Positions 44,201 to 53,008 are shown, counted from the stretch's first letter. The stretch is 64,000 nt of DNA from Nocardioides sp. CER19 (GCF_029846275.1 NZ_JARVWS010000002.1:186001-250000), one strand, 5' to 3'. Made by a program: numbers and translations. Notes: generated by a model not told the origin, from the sequence alone.

Positions 44201-44840
44201 GGCCATGGGGATCGTCCCCGAGGGGGCGAAGGACTCGGTGCTCGACGACCTCGAAGCCCGGATCTACGCCTACCACCCCAACGGTGGCGGTCCGCACATC
44301 TCCGGCGGCGAGGTCTCCCTCCAACCGATCTACGAGGTGCTGACGAGCAACGACCGCAGCCAGGTGCTCTGGGACGCGCTGCAGGAGAGGACCGCGCCGA
44401 GCTACGCCTACTTCGTGGACCAGGGCCGCACGACGATCCCCGAGTCCTGGGACCTCGCCGGTTCCCAGAACCACATGATCCTGCTGCAGATCGACGAGTG
44501 GTTCAGCGCGGGCCTGGCCGGCATCAGGCAGGCGCCGGGCTCAGCGGGCTTCGACCGGGTGATCATCAAGCCGCAGGCGGTCGGGACGCTCACGCACGTG
44601 TCCGGCAGCCGGGAGACCCCGCACGGCACGGTGGCCAGCAAGTGGACCCGCGGCGCGCACGGGCTCTCGTCGATGCACGTGTCCATCCCCGCCGGCGTGA
44701 CCGCGACGGTGTACGTGCCGGCCGACGAGGGTCAGTCGTTCGTTCCGGTCGGCGGAGACGTGACGGCCACCGGTCGCGTGCCCGGCTACCAGGTGTTCTC
44801 GGCCCGGCCGGGTGACGTGACCTTCCGCAAGGCCAACTGA
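41271..44840 (+). CDS. Secreted GH78 alpha-L-rhamnosidase
   Basis: 1,189 residues from a GTG start with AGGAG 7 nt upstream. A basic N-terminus and hydrophobic SMAIAATIGGVACTGGMAG form the signal peptide. An Fn3/jelly-roll region follows, then a discoidin-like (F5/8C) insert near 190-290 (FACPGCGTKLLTDGKII, WVQIDLGSVRDFDRI). The alpha/alpha barrel carries the GH78 hallmark TDCPHREKLGWLADM, and the C-terminal sandwich includes TIPESWD and GSQNHMILLQIDEW. Releases alpha-linked rhamnose from plant glycosides or polysaccharides such as rhamnogalacturonan or flavonoid rhamnosides. Probably cotranscribed with GH106. Confidence 0.93.
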   Translation: MLGRCASERTDRRSGALSRWSRSMAIAATIGGVACTGGMAGPAVAAGAGKADVAIGAMRVDNRSDRPLGVDDTSPTLSWQLAGSGATARQTAYEVRATEASGGQLWDSGRVPGSAQQATYDGAPLTSRTAVSWQVRVWDGNGTASAWSKPSTFEMGLLKHSDWGAARWIQLPPPPLNRGVTVDVGDQSARYVRLDVTKLGLPLKESSYPDPVSRIALSEMQVLAPDGTNVALGRSVSVYDQFACPGCGTKLLTDGKIISPGYMSRQSYTQDISPSKWVQIDLGSVRDFDRIVLFPRTDARTPDGKIPGFPVDFTIRASATSSVPTTVIKTVTDEPNPQGPDLSNPLPIFARPFTAEKTVSKARLYVAGLGAYDATVNGKPVTDTVLNPGVTNPLRSVEYGTYDVTRLVQKGDNTLGAALGNGQTNVNPQANAAVGRNDVYTKFNSTPVPTGTLSAPVAAGDTTIQLSGVVGYAAGDTVNVDTGDGGSRLESRKVTAVSGSSLTVDTAFAQSHATGADVLGSGSPTKGEMAVSPRLIARLELTYGDGTTETVSTDPTWRVKHGPTTTDNWYAGTDFDAREVQPGWDEPGADLSADKGWEDSSITSPPSLDTELVWRQAPPVRVQHTFTAVRIKPSGTGSWSFDLGQNFAGMPQLHIPGGTVPAGTVITMTPGESWSGNGVVSTASAGSASGILDTYTTSGDPNGETFTPQFMYHGFQYVQVSGLPDDFTPDQDTLVGLQTNADVPSGGSVETDNDLVNTIHHMSEYSIRSNMQSIFTDCPHREKLGWLADMIQSMGAIRSNFDVSSYLRGMERQMLESQQPGGLVPGTAPEFPNFGGGYRDDVNWGGAFILTPYELWKTYGDTATMREYYAPMKDYLAYVRGQVSGGLLVSGLGDWIAGDTTTPKAATGTYGLYTIASQLAEMASALGHDDDAADYRGLAAELARAFNTAFFNPTTRTYTSAGPKGTTGSQALDALPLAMGIVPEGAKDSVLDDLEARIYAYHPNGGGPHISGGEVSLQPIYEVLTSNDRSQVLWDALQERTAPSYAYFVDQGRTTIPESWDLAGSQNHMILLQIDEWFSAGLAGIRQAPGSAGFDRVIIKPQAVGTLTHVSGSRETPHGTVASKWTRGAHGLSSMHVSIPAGVTATVYVPADEGQSFVPVGGDVTATGRVPGYQVFSARPGDVTFRKAN

Positions 44841-44919
44841 CCCTCCGCGGCGCCGCGGTGTCCTGGACGGGCGCCGCCGTACGACTGCCAGCACTGCTCC
44901 CGATCAAGGAGATTTCCAC

Positions 44920-47900
44920 GTGAGACGTTTCAAAACTCGGGGTCGGCATGCCGCCCTCGGAGCCCTCTCGGCCGCCGCGCTCGTCCTGACGGTCGCGGCG
45001 AGCCCGACAGCGCCGGCCCTCGCCGGCCCCGACGACGCGCGGGTTGCGACGCCACGCGCGCAGGGGTTCGATCCGGCGGTGTTCGCCGACCCGCCCTCCG
45101 ACAGCCGACCGATGATGTACTGGTACTGGACCGGGACCGTCACCCCCGCCGTCGTGGACGCGCAGATGGCCGAGATGCGCGACAAGGGCATCCATGAAGC
45201 CGTGCTCTTCCCGTACGGCGGCGACGGCATGAAGCCCGCGTACTTCACGCAGGGCTGGTTCGACATCGTCGAGCACGTCCTGCGCGAGGCCCAGCGCACC
45301 GGCATGCGCATCTGGCTCTTCAACGACAGCAACTTCCCGAGCGGCAAGGCCGGCGGGATCATCGCCAACGGCGGGACGATCGGCGACAAGTCGGTGGAGC
45401 CGAGCCCCGAGCTGAGACTCAAGGCCCTTCAGCGGTCGACCCGGGTCGTGGAGGGGCCGACGACGATCGACCCGGCCGAGTCCGGCGGCCTCAGCGTCGC
45501 GGACGGCCGGCTCGTCGTCGACGCCGCCATCCGCCAGGGCGCACACCCGATCATCGCGGGTCATGACTGGGCCGACTACACCGTGACCGGCAAGGTCCGG
45601 CTGACGGCGTCCGGCGCGCAGCTGGCCGTGCGTTCCTCCGAGGACGGGACCAGCGGCTACCTGGTCGACGTGGACATCAAGGGTCGAGCGAGCGTGTGGC
45701 GCCTCGACCACGGGACGAGGACCCGGCTCACCACCGGCATCCCGGCGCCCGGGTTCCACCCACGCAACGAGCAGACGATCACGGTGACCGTCTCCGGGGA
45801 CCGGATCCAACCGGTGATCAACAAGACGGTGCAGCCGGTCGCCGTCGACACCACGTACCCGACCGGCGCGCCTGCCGTCAGCGCCGAGTACGGCGGCGTC
45901 GGCGTCCAGGACGCCGTCGAGGGTCTGCAGCGGGTCACGTGGGACGGCCTCGTCGTCACCGCCCCAGACGGTCAGCAGCTGTGGTCGCGGACCTTCGACA
46001 CCGGCGACCAGGTCGACGGCTTCGGCGGGCCACTCGTGCGTATCGACGGCGCCGTGGCGGCCGCCGCACGTCCGGTCGGGTCGACAGACGCCGGCGACCT
46101 GGTCGAGCTGACCCCTGACCTCGAGACGGGCGGCTGGCACGTGCCGGCCGGGCGCTGGCAGGTGGACACCTACGGCAAGGCCGTCCTGACCGACGACTCC
46201 AGCGGCTACCACCGGGGCTACCTCGACCTGCTCGACCCCGTGGCGACCGACCGTCTCTTCGACACCGCCCAGGGCGAGTACGTCCGCCGCTTCGGCTGGG
46301 CCATGGGGACGGTCGTCCCGGGTTTCTGGGACGACGAGCCGTTCATCTCCTCCGCCGAGCCGTGGCCCTTCAAGCGCCTGCCGTGGTCGAGCAGTCTGGA
46401 GAACCTGATCGAGCAGGCCGGCTCCACGCCCGGTGTCGCCTACACCGCCGCCTTCGAACAGCTCGGCCGGACCGGTGAGCAGTACTCCGGCGCCTACTGG
46501 CGGGCCGTCAACGATGCGTTCGCCACCAACTACTACCAACGTCAGGCCGAGTGGATGGGGCAGCGCGGCCTGCAGCTCATCACCAACCCGCTGCTGGACG
46601 AGACGAGCCCGCAGCAGCGGATGAACAGCACCGGCGACCTGGCCAAGGACAACCAGTACGCACAGGTACCCGGCACCGACATGATCACCGGTGACTACGT
46701 GCCCGGACAGCAGACGACCCTGGGTCGCAACGCGGCGTCCTCCGCGCACCTCAGCGGGGCCGAGCGAGCGCTCTCGGAGGTCTTCGGCAACTCGGGCTGG
46801 GGCGTCGCGCCGGAGTTCATGCACGCCACCATCGGCGCCCTCGCCACCCGCGGGGTCAACTCCTTCGCCCTGCACGCGATGTGGACCGACGAGAACCAGG
46901 TCTACTTCGCCCCTCCGTTCGGGCCCAGCAGCACCTTCTGGGACGCGATGGGCGACGTCGACGCGTGGATCGGCCGGGTCAGCGAGCTGGCCCGGGGCGA
47001 CTCCGCGGCGCACACGGCGCTGCTCCAGCCGCAGCGAGCCGCCGAGCAGACCCGGACGTCGGACGCCGCCCATCAGCTCGACAAGGATCTGAGCAGCACG
47101 GCGTATGCGCTCGAGCGTGGACAGATCGACTACGACCTGGTGAGCGACGGAGCCTTCTCCGGTGACCCACACACGCGCTTCCACGCCCAGCCCGGGCACG
47201 GCGAGCTGCAAGTCGGCCAGGCGTCGTACCAGATGGTCGTCGTCCCCCGGACGTCGATCCTTGACCTGGAGACCGTCGAGACGCTGCAGCAGTTCGTCCG
47301 GACCGGCGGTCGGGTCGTCCTGGTCGGACCGCTTCCGGTGCACGAGGCGCGCGGGCGGGACACGCGCCTGGCCGCCGGGCTCGACGCGCTGTTCACCGGT
47401 GCCACCGACGGGTGGACGCGTCACGCGGCCGGCCGGGTCGCCGTCGTCTCGGACACCGACGCGCTCGGTGCCCTCGCGCAGGAGGCCGGGGTGGCGGCCG
47501 CTCGGCTCACCCCGGCAGTGCCGGCGATCCGCGTCCTCCGCACGACCCGAGGCAACGACACCGCCTTCCTGATCAACAACGAGAGCAGCCAGAGCGTCAG
47601 CACGCGGGCGACCCTCCCGATCGACGGCGTGCCGGAGGTGTGGGATCCGCGGACCGGCGACGCCGAGGTGGCCACGACCTACGACGAGGACGGGCACGGC
47701 GCGACGAGCGTGCCTCTCGACCTCGACCCGTACGAGACCCTCGCGGTCGTCTTCCACAAGGGCACCACGGCAGGGCCGCACCTGGTGGGCGACGGCGTCG
47801 CGGAGTCGGTCACCGCGGTCCGGAACACCCTCGGTGCGCGCGTGGTCGTCGAGCAGCCCGGGACCGTCGACCTGCGCGGTCAGGCCCATGGACGGACCTA

Positions 47901-48348
47901 TCGCGGCACGGCCACGGTGAGCGACCTCCTACGGCCGATCGTCCTCGATGGACCGTGGACCCTGCAGCTCGAGCGTGGCGGCGAGAGTCCGCAACCGACA
48001 GTCCTGGGCTCGTGGACGCGGACCGACCCGACGTTCTCCGGAAGTGGCGTCTACCGGACGTCGGTCGACCTCACGAAGCAAGACCTGGCGGACCGACGGC
48101 TCGTGCTCGACCTCGGCGAGGTGCACGACATCGCTCAGGTGACGGTCAACGGTGTGACGCTGCCGCGAGCCCTGTGGAGCCCCTACACCGTCGATGTGAC
48201 CGACGCGCTCCGAGCGGGGGACAACGCCATCGAGGTACGAGTCACCAACACCTTGCTGAACAAGCGCAGCAAGACACCGCCACCCTCGGGCCTGCTCGGC
48301 CCGGTGGCCCTGCGCCCGCAGGCTGTCGTCGACGTGACCCTGAGGTAG
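44920..48348 (+). CDS. Secreted GH106-like alpha-L-rhamnosidase
   Basis: 1,142 residues. GTG start after AAGGAG. The signal peptide is LGALSAAALVLTVAASPTAP. The N-terminal block FADPPSDSRPMMYWYW, with MRDKGIHEAVLFPYGG and FNDSNFPSGKAGG, is characteristic of GH106/GH106-like enzymes. A long central region with EFMHATIGALATRG and a C-terminal galactose-binding-like sandwich (LVLDLGEVHDIAQVTVNG, LWSPYTVDVTDALRAGDN, SGLLGPVALRP) follow. It is 79 bp after the GH78 gene. Having two rhamnosidase families next to each other suggests degradation of a rhamnose-rich glycan. Confidence 0.85.
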   Translation: MRRFKTRGRHAALGALSAAALVLTVAASPTAPALAGPDDARVATPRAQGFDPAVFADPPSDSRPMMYWYWTGTVTPAVVDAQMAEMRDKGIHEAVLFPYGGDGMKPAYFTQGWFDIVEHVLREAQRTGMRIWLFNDSNFPSGKAGGIIANGGTIGDKSVEPSPELRLKALQRSTRVVEGPTTIDPAESGGLSVADGRLVVDAAIRQGAHPIIAGHDWADYTVTGKVRLTASGAQLAVRSSEDGTSGYLVDVDIKGRASVWRLDHGTRTRLTTGIPAPGFHPRNEQTITVTVSGDRIQPVINKTVQPVAVDTTYPTGAPAVSAEYGGVGVQDAVEGLQRVTWDGLVVTAPDGQQLWSRTFDTGDQVDGFGGPLVRIDGAVAAAARPVGSTDAGDLVELTPDLETGGWHVPAGRWQVDTYGKAVLTDDSSGYHRGYLDLLDPVATDRLFDTAQGEYVRRFGWAMGTVVPGFWDDEPFISSAEPWPFKRLPWSSSLENLIEQAGSTPGVAYTAAFEQLGRTGEQYSGAYWRAVNDAFATNYYQRQAEWMGQRGLQLITNPLLDETSPQQRMNSTGDLAKDNQYAQVPGTDMITGDYVPGQQTTLGRNAASSAHLSGAERALSEVFGNSGWGVAPEFMHATIGALATRGVNSFALHAMWTDENQVYFAPPFGPSSTFWDAMGDVDAWIGRVSELARGDSAAHTALLQPQRAAEQTRTSDAAHQLDKDLSSTAYALERGQIDYDLVSDGAFSGDPHTRFHAQPGHGELQVGQASYQMVVVPRTSILDLETVETLQQFVRTGGRVVLVGPLPVHEARGRDTRLAAGLDALFTGATDGWTRHAAGRVAVVSDTDALGALAQEAGVAAARLTPAVPAIRVLRTTRGNDTAFLINNESSQSVSTRATLPIDGVPEVWDPRTGDAEVATTYDEDGHGATSVPLDLDPYETLAVVFHKGTTAGPHLVGDGVAESVTAVRNTLGARVVVEQPGTVDLRGQAHGRTYRGTATVSDLLRPIVLDGPWTLQLERGGESPQPTVLGSWTRTDPTFSGSGVYRTSVDLTKQDLADRRLVLDLGEVHDIAQVTVNGVTLPRALWSPYTVDVTDALRAGDNAIEVRVTNTLLNKRSKTPPPSGLLGPVALRPQAVVDVTLR
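44921..44932. promoter_or_regulatory. LacI-type operator over the GH106 start codon
   Basis: TGAGACGTTTCA overlaps codons 1-4 of the GH106 gene. It shares the CG centre and TTTCA arm with TGAATCGTTTCA at 41241. Being inside coding sequence, it may be chance, but both genes carrying it makes an operator plausible. Confidence 0.4.
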
Positions 48349-48434
48349 CCGGCGGGAGAGTTCGCCTGGATGGCGGCGACGTCACCGGCCCCCACGGCCG
48401 ATGGCGTCGCCGCGCCGTTCACGCGGCGATGCGT

Positions 48435-48731
48435 TCAGGCGCAGTCCAGGCACAGGTCAGCGGCCGATGCGGACCGCCGTGACTCGTGCTGGACCAGGAA
48501 GCATGCAGCGCAGGTGAACTCGTTGGCCCGCTCGGGGGTGACCTCGATGTCGAGGGTCTCGTGGGAGAGGTCCGCGCCGGGGAGCTCGTACGACTCCGCC
48601 GCCTCGGCTTCGTCCTCGTCCACCTTCCCCGAGGTCTTGTCTTGGTCTCCCGAAGCCAGTCGACGGGCTTCGAGGGACTCTTCCTTCTGCTCGTCCTCGG
48701 TCTTGCGGGACGCGTCGTAGTCAGTTGCCAT
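48435..48731 (-). CDS. DUF4193 family protein
   Basis: 98 residues. An acidic Lys/Glu/Asp-rich N-terminal half (MATDYDASRKTEDEQKEESL) precedes a small Cys cluster FTCAACFLVQHESRR and CLDC at the C-terminus, which looks like a zinc ribbon. This matches the actinobacteria-restricted DUF4193 family. Function unknown; some such proteins are linked to transcription. The ATG at 48731 gives the family N-terminus. Confidence 0.88.
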   Translation of the reverse strand: MATDYDASRKTEDEQKEESLEARRLASGDQDKTSGKVDEDEAEAAESYELPGADLSHETLDIEVTPERANEFTCAACFLVQHESRRSASAADLCLDCA

Positions 48732-48917
48732 GTCGCCGGGGTCCTCTCTGAACGGAGCGCGCAGGCTAGCCCCGTGCGGCGTCGCGGAGTCAATCGCCGA
48801 CCGAGACGAGCCCGGCGCCGGCACGCGTCAGAGGACGTCGGCGAACCTCAGGAATCGTCTGAGAAACGGGCGTCAGCCGGTCGGCTCACCCTCGCGTCGC
48901 GGATCCTCCCGGAGCGC

Positions 48918-49136
48918 CTACAGCTTCGCCATCTTGGCGAACGGACTCGTCACCCGGACGACCTGGGAGCGGAAGTCGACCAGCACTGCACCGGCCTCGA
49001 GCTGAACTACATGACCCACCCCGTAGGCGTCGTGGGCGACGAGATCACCCAGCGCATACTGCTCGATGATCACCTCCGGGTCGGGTCGAAACGGGCTGCT
49101 GGCCAAGTGTCGCCGTGGTCTGGCTGAGGTTGTCAT
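48918..49136 (-). CDS. CarD/KOW-like small protein
   Basis: 72 residues. FRPDPEVIIEQYALGD leads into DLVAHDAYGVGHVVQLEAGAVLVDF, the pattern of CarD/Tudor-like domains that contact RNA polymerase or nucleic acid, and a short VRVTSPFAKMAKL tail. ATG 49136 starts the protein; an ATG at 49199 is an alternative. It lies between DUF4193 and RNase J. Moderately sure it is real; the function is inferred from pattern only. Confidence 0.65.
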   Translation of the reverse strand: MTTSARPRRHLASSPFRPDPEVIIEQYALGDLVAHDAYGVGHVVQLEAGAVLVDFRSQVVRVTSPFAKMAKL

Positions 49137-49261
49137 CACGTCGAGTATGACACCGATGTGCGTGGCGAGCAGCGACTGCGACAAAAGGTGCGTCATCGGC
49201 GCGGTCGTCGCGGTCCACACCAGGACCCCTGGGTCAACGGTGCGCGGCTGCCCAGCGGTGC

Positions 49262-50947
49262 TCACGCATCCACGACGATGGTGATGATCAGCGGACTTCT
49301 GCGGAACTTCTTGTACGTCCACCGCCCGACCTCTCGGGTGATCATCTGCTCCAGCTGGTGCGGCTCGCCGATACCCTCCGCCGCCGCTCGGGCCAGGGTC
49401 TTCTCCACGACGGGGACCGCCGCCTGGAACGTGTCGGGATCCTGGACGAAGCCTCGGATCAGGAAGTCCGGCGGTTCCGCCAGCTTCCCGGTGTCGGAGT
49501 CGACGAGGGCGAGCACGGTGACGACACCCTCCGCGGCCAGGGTGCGCCGGTCTTTCAGCGATGTCTCGGTAGCGCCGCCGACGGTCTGGGCATCGACGTA
49601 CACGTTGCCCGCCGGGACCTTGCCGGTGATCTTCGCGCGACCCTTCACCAGGTCGACGACCACGCCGTCCTCGGCGATGACGACCCGCTCGGGATCGACG
49701 CCGGTCCTGATCGCCAGGTCGGCGTTCGCCCGGAGGTGCCGCCACTCGCCGTGCACCGGCATCACGTTGGCCGGGCGGACGATGTTGTAGCAGTAGACGA
49801 GCTCGCCGGCGCTGGCGTGACCCGAGACGTGCACCTTCGCATTGCCCTTGTGCACGACGTTGGCGCCCCACCGGGTGAGCCCGTTGATGACTGAGGAGAT
49901 GGCGTTCTCGTTGCCGGGGATGACCGAGCTGGCCATCAGCACCGTGTCACCTTCGCTGACCCTGATCTGGTGTTCGCGGTTGGCCATCCGGGAGAGCGCG
50001 GCCATGGGCTCGCCCTGGGATCCTGTGCACACGATCGCCACCTTCGTCGGAGCCATCCGGTCCAGCTGGTCGAACGGGACGACGAGGTTGTCGGGATAGC
50101 GGAGGTAGCCGAGGTCGCGGGCCACGCCCATGTTGCGGACCATCGACCGGCCGACGAAGGCGACCTTGCGGCCGTGTGCTTGGGCGGCGTCGAGGACCTG
50201 CTGGATCCGGTGGACGTGGCTGGCGAAGCTGGAGACGATGATGCGTCGAGGCGCAGTCCGGAAGACGGTCTCGATCGCCGGTGCGAGCTCCCGCTCGGAC
50301 ATGGTGAATCCCGGCACCTCGGCATTGGTCGAGTCCGTCATGAACAGATCGACCCCCTCCTCGCCGAGCCGGGCGAAGCCACGCAGGTCGGTGATGCGAT
50401 CGTCCAGCGGGAACTGGTCCATCTTGAAGTCCCCGGTGTGCAGCACCAGACCGGCCTTCGTGCGGATCGCCACCGCCAACCCGTCCGGGATCGAGTGGTT
50501 GACCGCGAGGAACTCCAGGTCGAACGGTCCGAACCTGACGCGGTCGCCCTCCTTGACCCGGTTCAGCGTGGGCTTGATCTGGTGTTCCTTGAGCTTGGCC
50601 TCGATCAGCGCGAGCGTGAGCGTGGAACCGACGACCGGGATGTCCTTGCGTTCCCGCAGGAGGTAGGGGACCCCGCCGATGTGATCCTCGTGCCCGTGCG
50701 TCAGGACGACCGCGACGACAGCGTCGAGCCGTTCCCGGATCCAGGTGAAGTCGGGCAGGATCACGTCGATCCCAGGCTGGTGCTCCTCGGGGAAGAGCAC
50801 GCCGCAGTCGACGATGAGCAGCTTCCCGCGATGCTCGAACACCGTCATGTTCCGGCCGATCTCTCCGAGGCCGCCGAGCCCGACGACGCGCAGGCCGTCC
50901 GCTGGCAGCTTCCCAGGAAGCCGAAGTTCTGGATGGGGGTGGCTCAC
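49262..50947 (-). CDS. rnj: Ribonuclease J (metallo-beta-lactamase/beta-CASP)
   Basis: 561-residue RNase J. The zinc motif LTHGHEDHIGG (about 82-92), further ligands in VNHSIPD and TGDFKMD, the beta-CASP block SSFASHVHRIQQV and the VHVSGHASAGEL and MPVHGEWRHL motifs are all present. The protein is an exo/endoribonuclease for rRNA maturation and mRNA decay. The gene is usually next to dapA in actinobacteria; here it lies among glycosidase and VOC genes, so this may be a second copy or a moved gene. Confidence 0.93.
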   Translation of the reverse strand: MSHPHPELRLPGKLPADGLRVVGLGGLGEIGRNMTVFEHRGKLLIVDCGVLFPEEHQPGIDVILPDFTWIRERLDAVVAVVLTHGHEDHIGGVPYLLRERKDIPVVGSTLTLALIEAKLKEHQIKPTLNRVKEGDRVRFGPFDLEFLAVNHSIPDGLAVAIRTKAGLVLHTGDFKMDQFPLDDRITDLRGFARLGEEGVDLFMTDSTNAEVPGFTMSERELAPAIETVFRTAPRRIIVSSFASHVHRIQQVLDAAQAHGRKVAFVGRSMVRNMGVARDLGYLRYPDNLVVPFDQLDRMAPTKVAIVCTGSQGEPMAALSRMANREHQIRVSEGDTVLMASSVIPGNENAISSVINGLTRWGANVVHKGNAKVHVSGHASAGELVYCYNIVRPANVMPVHGEWRHLRANADLAIRTGVDPERVVIAEDGVVVDLVKGRAKITGKVPAGNVYVDAQTVGGATETSLKDRRTLAAEGVVTVLALVDSDTGKLAEPPDFLIRGFVQDPDTFQAAVPVVEKTLARAAAEGIGEPHQLEQMITREVGRWTYKKFRRSPLIITIVVDA

Positions 50948-51053
50948 GATCTCACGCTAACTGAGGGAACCTGCGCGCCCGTGCGGGGGCGTCGGACGGC
51001 CTCGCTCGCCCCGGCCTCCGGAGCTGCAGGCCGTCCCCATCGCAGGGTTCCGG

Positions 51054-51506
51054 CTAGCGCGCCACGAGGCTGGAGAAGGCCGCGGTCGTGAGTTCCTGGA
51101 GCTCGCCGAGCGGGACGTCACGGAGGTGCTGGGCGAGTCCCCAGCGGTGACCGAACGGGTCCAGCAGCTGGCCCTCGCGTTCCCCCCAGAACGTGTCGCT
51201 CAGGGGCCGGATCACGGCGGCCCCGGCGTCGACGGCGCGCTGCCACGCAGCGTCGACGTCGTCGACGTGCAGACAGGTCGCGCCGTAGGTGCCTCCGAAG
51301 TGCTGCGGCCCGTAGGAGTCCATCTCGGGGAACTCGTCGGCGAGCATGACCACCAGCGATCCGATCCGCAGCTGCACGTGGATCAGCCGACCCCCGGGCA
51401 CGACCAGTCGGGTGAGCTCCTCTGCTCCGAAGGCGTTCTGGTACCAGGCGGACGCCTGGCCCGCGCCGCGTGCGGTGAGGTGCAGGGTGTGGGAGTGGAT
51501 CGTCAT
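51054..51506 (-). CDS. PhnB-like VOC family protein
   Basis: 150 residues of the vicinal-oxygen-chelate fold, PhnB/glyoxalase-like: LTARGAGQASAWYQNAFGAE, LRIGSLVVMLADEFPE, CLHVDDVDAAWQRAVDAGA and LLDPFGHRWGLAQHL. GAGAGGAAG precedes the ATG. Upstream a 9-bp inverted repeat (51553-51584) could be an operator. No pathway assigned. Confidence 0.88.
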   Translation of the reverse strand: MTIHSHTLHLTARGAGQASAWYQNAFGAEELTRLVVPGGRLIHVQLRIGSLVVMLADEFPEMDSYGPQHFGGTYGATCLHVDDVDAAWQRAVDAGAAVIRPLSDTFWGEREGQLLDPFGHRWGLAQHLRDVPLGELQELTTAAFSSLVAR

Positions 51507-51552
51507 CGTGGGCTTCCTCTCGAGGCCTGGATCGGACCGGTCTGGCCGGCCC

Positions 51553-51584
51553 GACAGATCGACGACGTAGCCCGGCGATCTGTC
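51553..51584. promoter_or_regulatory. GACAGATCG inverted repeat upstream of VOC gene
   Basis: Perfect arms GACAGATCG / CGATCTGTC separated by 14 nt, 47 bp before the VOC start (51506). Candidate operator or hairpin. The rest of 51507-51782 shows no gene. Confidence 0.45.
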
Positions 51585-51782
51585 AGCGGGCGACCCGAGG
51601 CCGGAGCTGGTCCCGGGTTCCGCACCGCGGCTACCGGCGGCTCCGGAACCTCTCGGAATCACACCGCCCTGGGCGTGCGGTCATCCCGCGATGGGCACAC
51701 TGTCTCGGCCGGCCGATGGTCGCAGCCGCGGAAGTGCCTGGGGCGACCGTGCCCTCAGACCAGCTCGGCGACCTCGGTTCGC

Positions 51783-52955
51783 TCAAGCGACCCGGCCTCC
51801 GGCCCGCGATCCCGCGAGGAGAGCGGCGCCGAGCGCCTCCGCTCTCGCGCCGAGCTGGGCACGCACCACCCGGATCTCGTGGCTGGCCACCGGGGGTAGC
51901 GCTGAGTCGAGTGCCTGGCTGGCTGCGGCGAGGAGGGCGTTGCTGGAGTCGGGCCGGGCGGTGAGGTCGCCTCCGACGACGACCAGACGCGGGTCGGTGA
52001 TGGTGCAGACGCCGGCGAGGGCGGTGCCGAGCACCTGCCCCGCGTCCGAGAGCAGTCGGCGCGCACCCCGGTCGCCGGCGTCCCCCAGGTCGAGCAGTGA
52101 CTCGACCGTCGCGGTGGGGCCGAGCGTGTGGGCGAGCGCGGAGACGAGTGCGCGCTTGCTGACGAGCGTTTCCAGGCAACCGCGTGCGCCGCATCGGCAC
52201 ACCTTGCCGTCAGGGACGACGGCGAGGTGGCCGAGCTCTCCCGCCATGCCCGAGGCCCCGGTGTGCAGCCGGCCGCCGAGGATCAGTCCGCAACCCACAC
52301 CCTCGCCCAGCATGACGTAGACGAGGTCGTCGACTCCGTTGCCTGCTCCCAGGCGCCACTCGGCCAGCGCACCGAGGCTCGCGTCGTTGGCGAGGTGGAC
52401 CGGGAGGCCGGTGCGTTCGGCGAGGATTCCGCCGATGTCCACGCCGCCCCAGTCGAGCAGCATCGGCGGTGAGCTCAGCTGTCGGGACCCGACGACCGGG
52501 GCTGAGACGGCCACCCCGACGCCGAGGACGCGCCCGAGGTCGAGGTCCGCGTTCTCGACCAGGTCGGCGGTGCTGCGCGCGACCCGGTCCAGGGACGCGG
52601 CCGGCTGGTGATCGACGTCGAGGACGTGCCGCTGCTCGGTGATCAGCGTGCCGTCGAGGGAGGTGAGCACCACACGGAGATCGGCGTGGCCGAGGTGGAT
52701 GCCGATGAGGGAGCCGGCCCGCGGCGCCAGGCCGAGGGAGACCGAAGGCCGGCCGCCGCCGGCCGGCGGCTTGGTGCCCAGTTCGAGGAGCAGCCCGGCG
52801 TCGATCAGGCTGCTCACGAGGGCGGAGACGGCGGAGGTCGAGAGGCCCGTGGCGCGTGCCACGTCGGCGCGGCTGCAGCGTGGCCGCGACTGGACGGCAG
52901 CGAGCACGGCCCGCCCGTTCCGGCTCAGCAGCGACTCGACCCCGTGCTCGCTCAT
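51783..52955 (-). CDS. ROK-family transcriptional repressor
   Basis: 390 residues. A winged helix-turn-helix (CSRADVARATGLSTSAVSALVSSLIDAGL) is followed by the ROK kinase-like domain with its zinc motif CRCGARGCLET and VYVMLGEGVGCGLILGG. Such NagC/XylR-like repressors release DNA on binding a sugar. It is divergent from the GH3 gene, and the 192-bp gap contains a matching inverted-repeat site (52978). Probable sensor of the sugar released by the GH island. Confidence 0.92.
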   Translation of the reverse strand: MSEHGVESLLSRNGRAVLAAVQSRPRCSRADVARATGLSTSAVSALVSSLIDAGLLLELGTKPPAGGGRPSVSLGLAPRAGSLIGIHLGHADLRVVLTSLDGTLITEQRHVLDVDHQPAASLDRVARSTADLVENADLDLGRVLGVGVAVSAPVVGSRQLSSPPMLLDWGGVDIGGILAERTGLPVHLANDASLGALAEWRLGAGNGVDDLVYVMLGEGVGCGLILGGRLHTGASGMAGELGHLAVVPDGKVCRCGARGCLETLVSKRALVSALAHTLGPTATVESLLDLGDAGDRGARRLLSDAGQVLGTALAGVCTITDPRLVVVGGDLTARPDSSNALLAAASQALDSALPPVASHEIRVVRAQLGARAEALGAALLAGSRAGGRVA

Positions 52956-52977
52956 CGCGGCAGCCTAGCGATTCGAG

Positions 52978-52997
52978 TTAGTCCAGAACAGGACAAA
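52978..52997. promoter_or_regulatory. ROK-type operator
   Basis: TTAGTCCAGAACAGGACAAA: arms GTCC/GGAC with TT and AA flanks, 14 of 20 positions symmetric, resembling NagC/XylR-type operators. Lies 22 bp from the ROK start. Confidence 0.6.
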
Positions 52998-53008
52998 CAT
53001 GGTTAAAA

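Noticed and set aside
44590..47889. 1,099-codon minus-strand frame opposite GH106
   Set aside because: Antisense shadow in high-GC DNA; composition is unlike a protein and the plus strand is a clear GH106-like enzyme.
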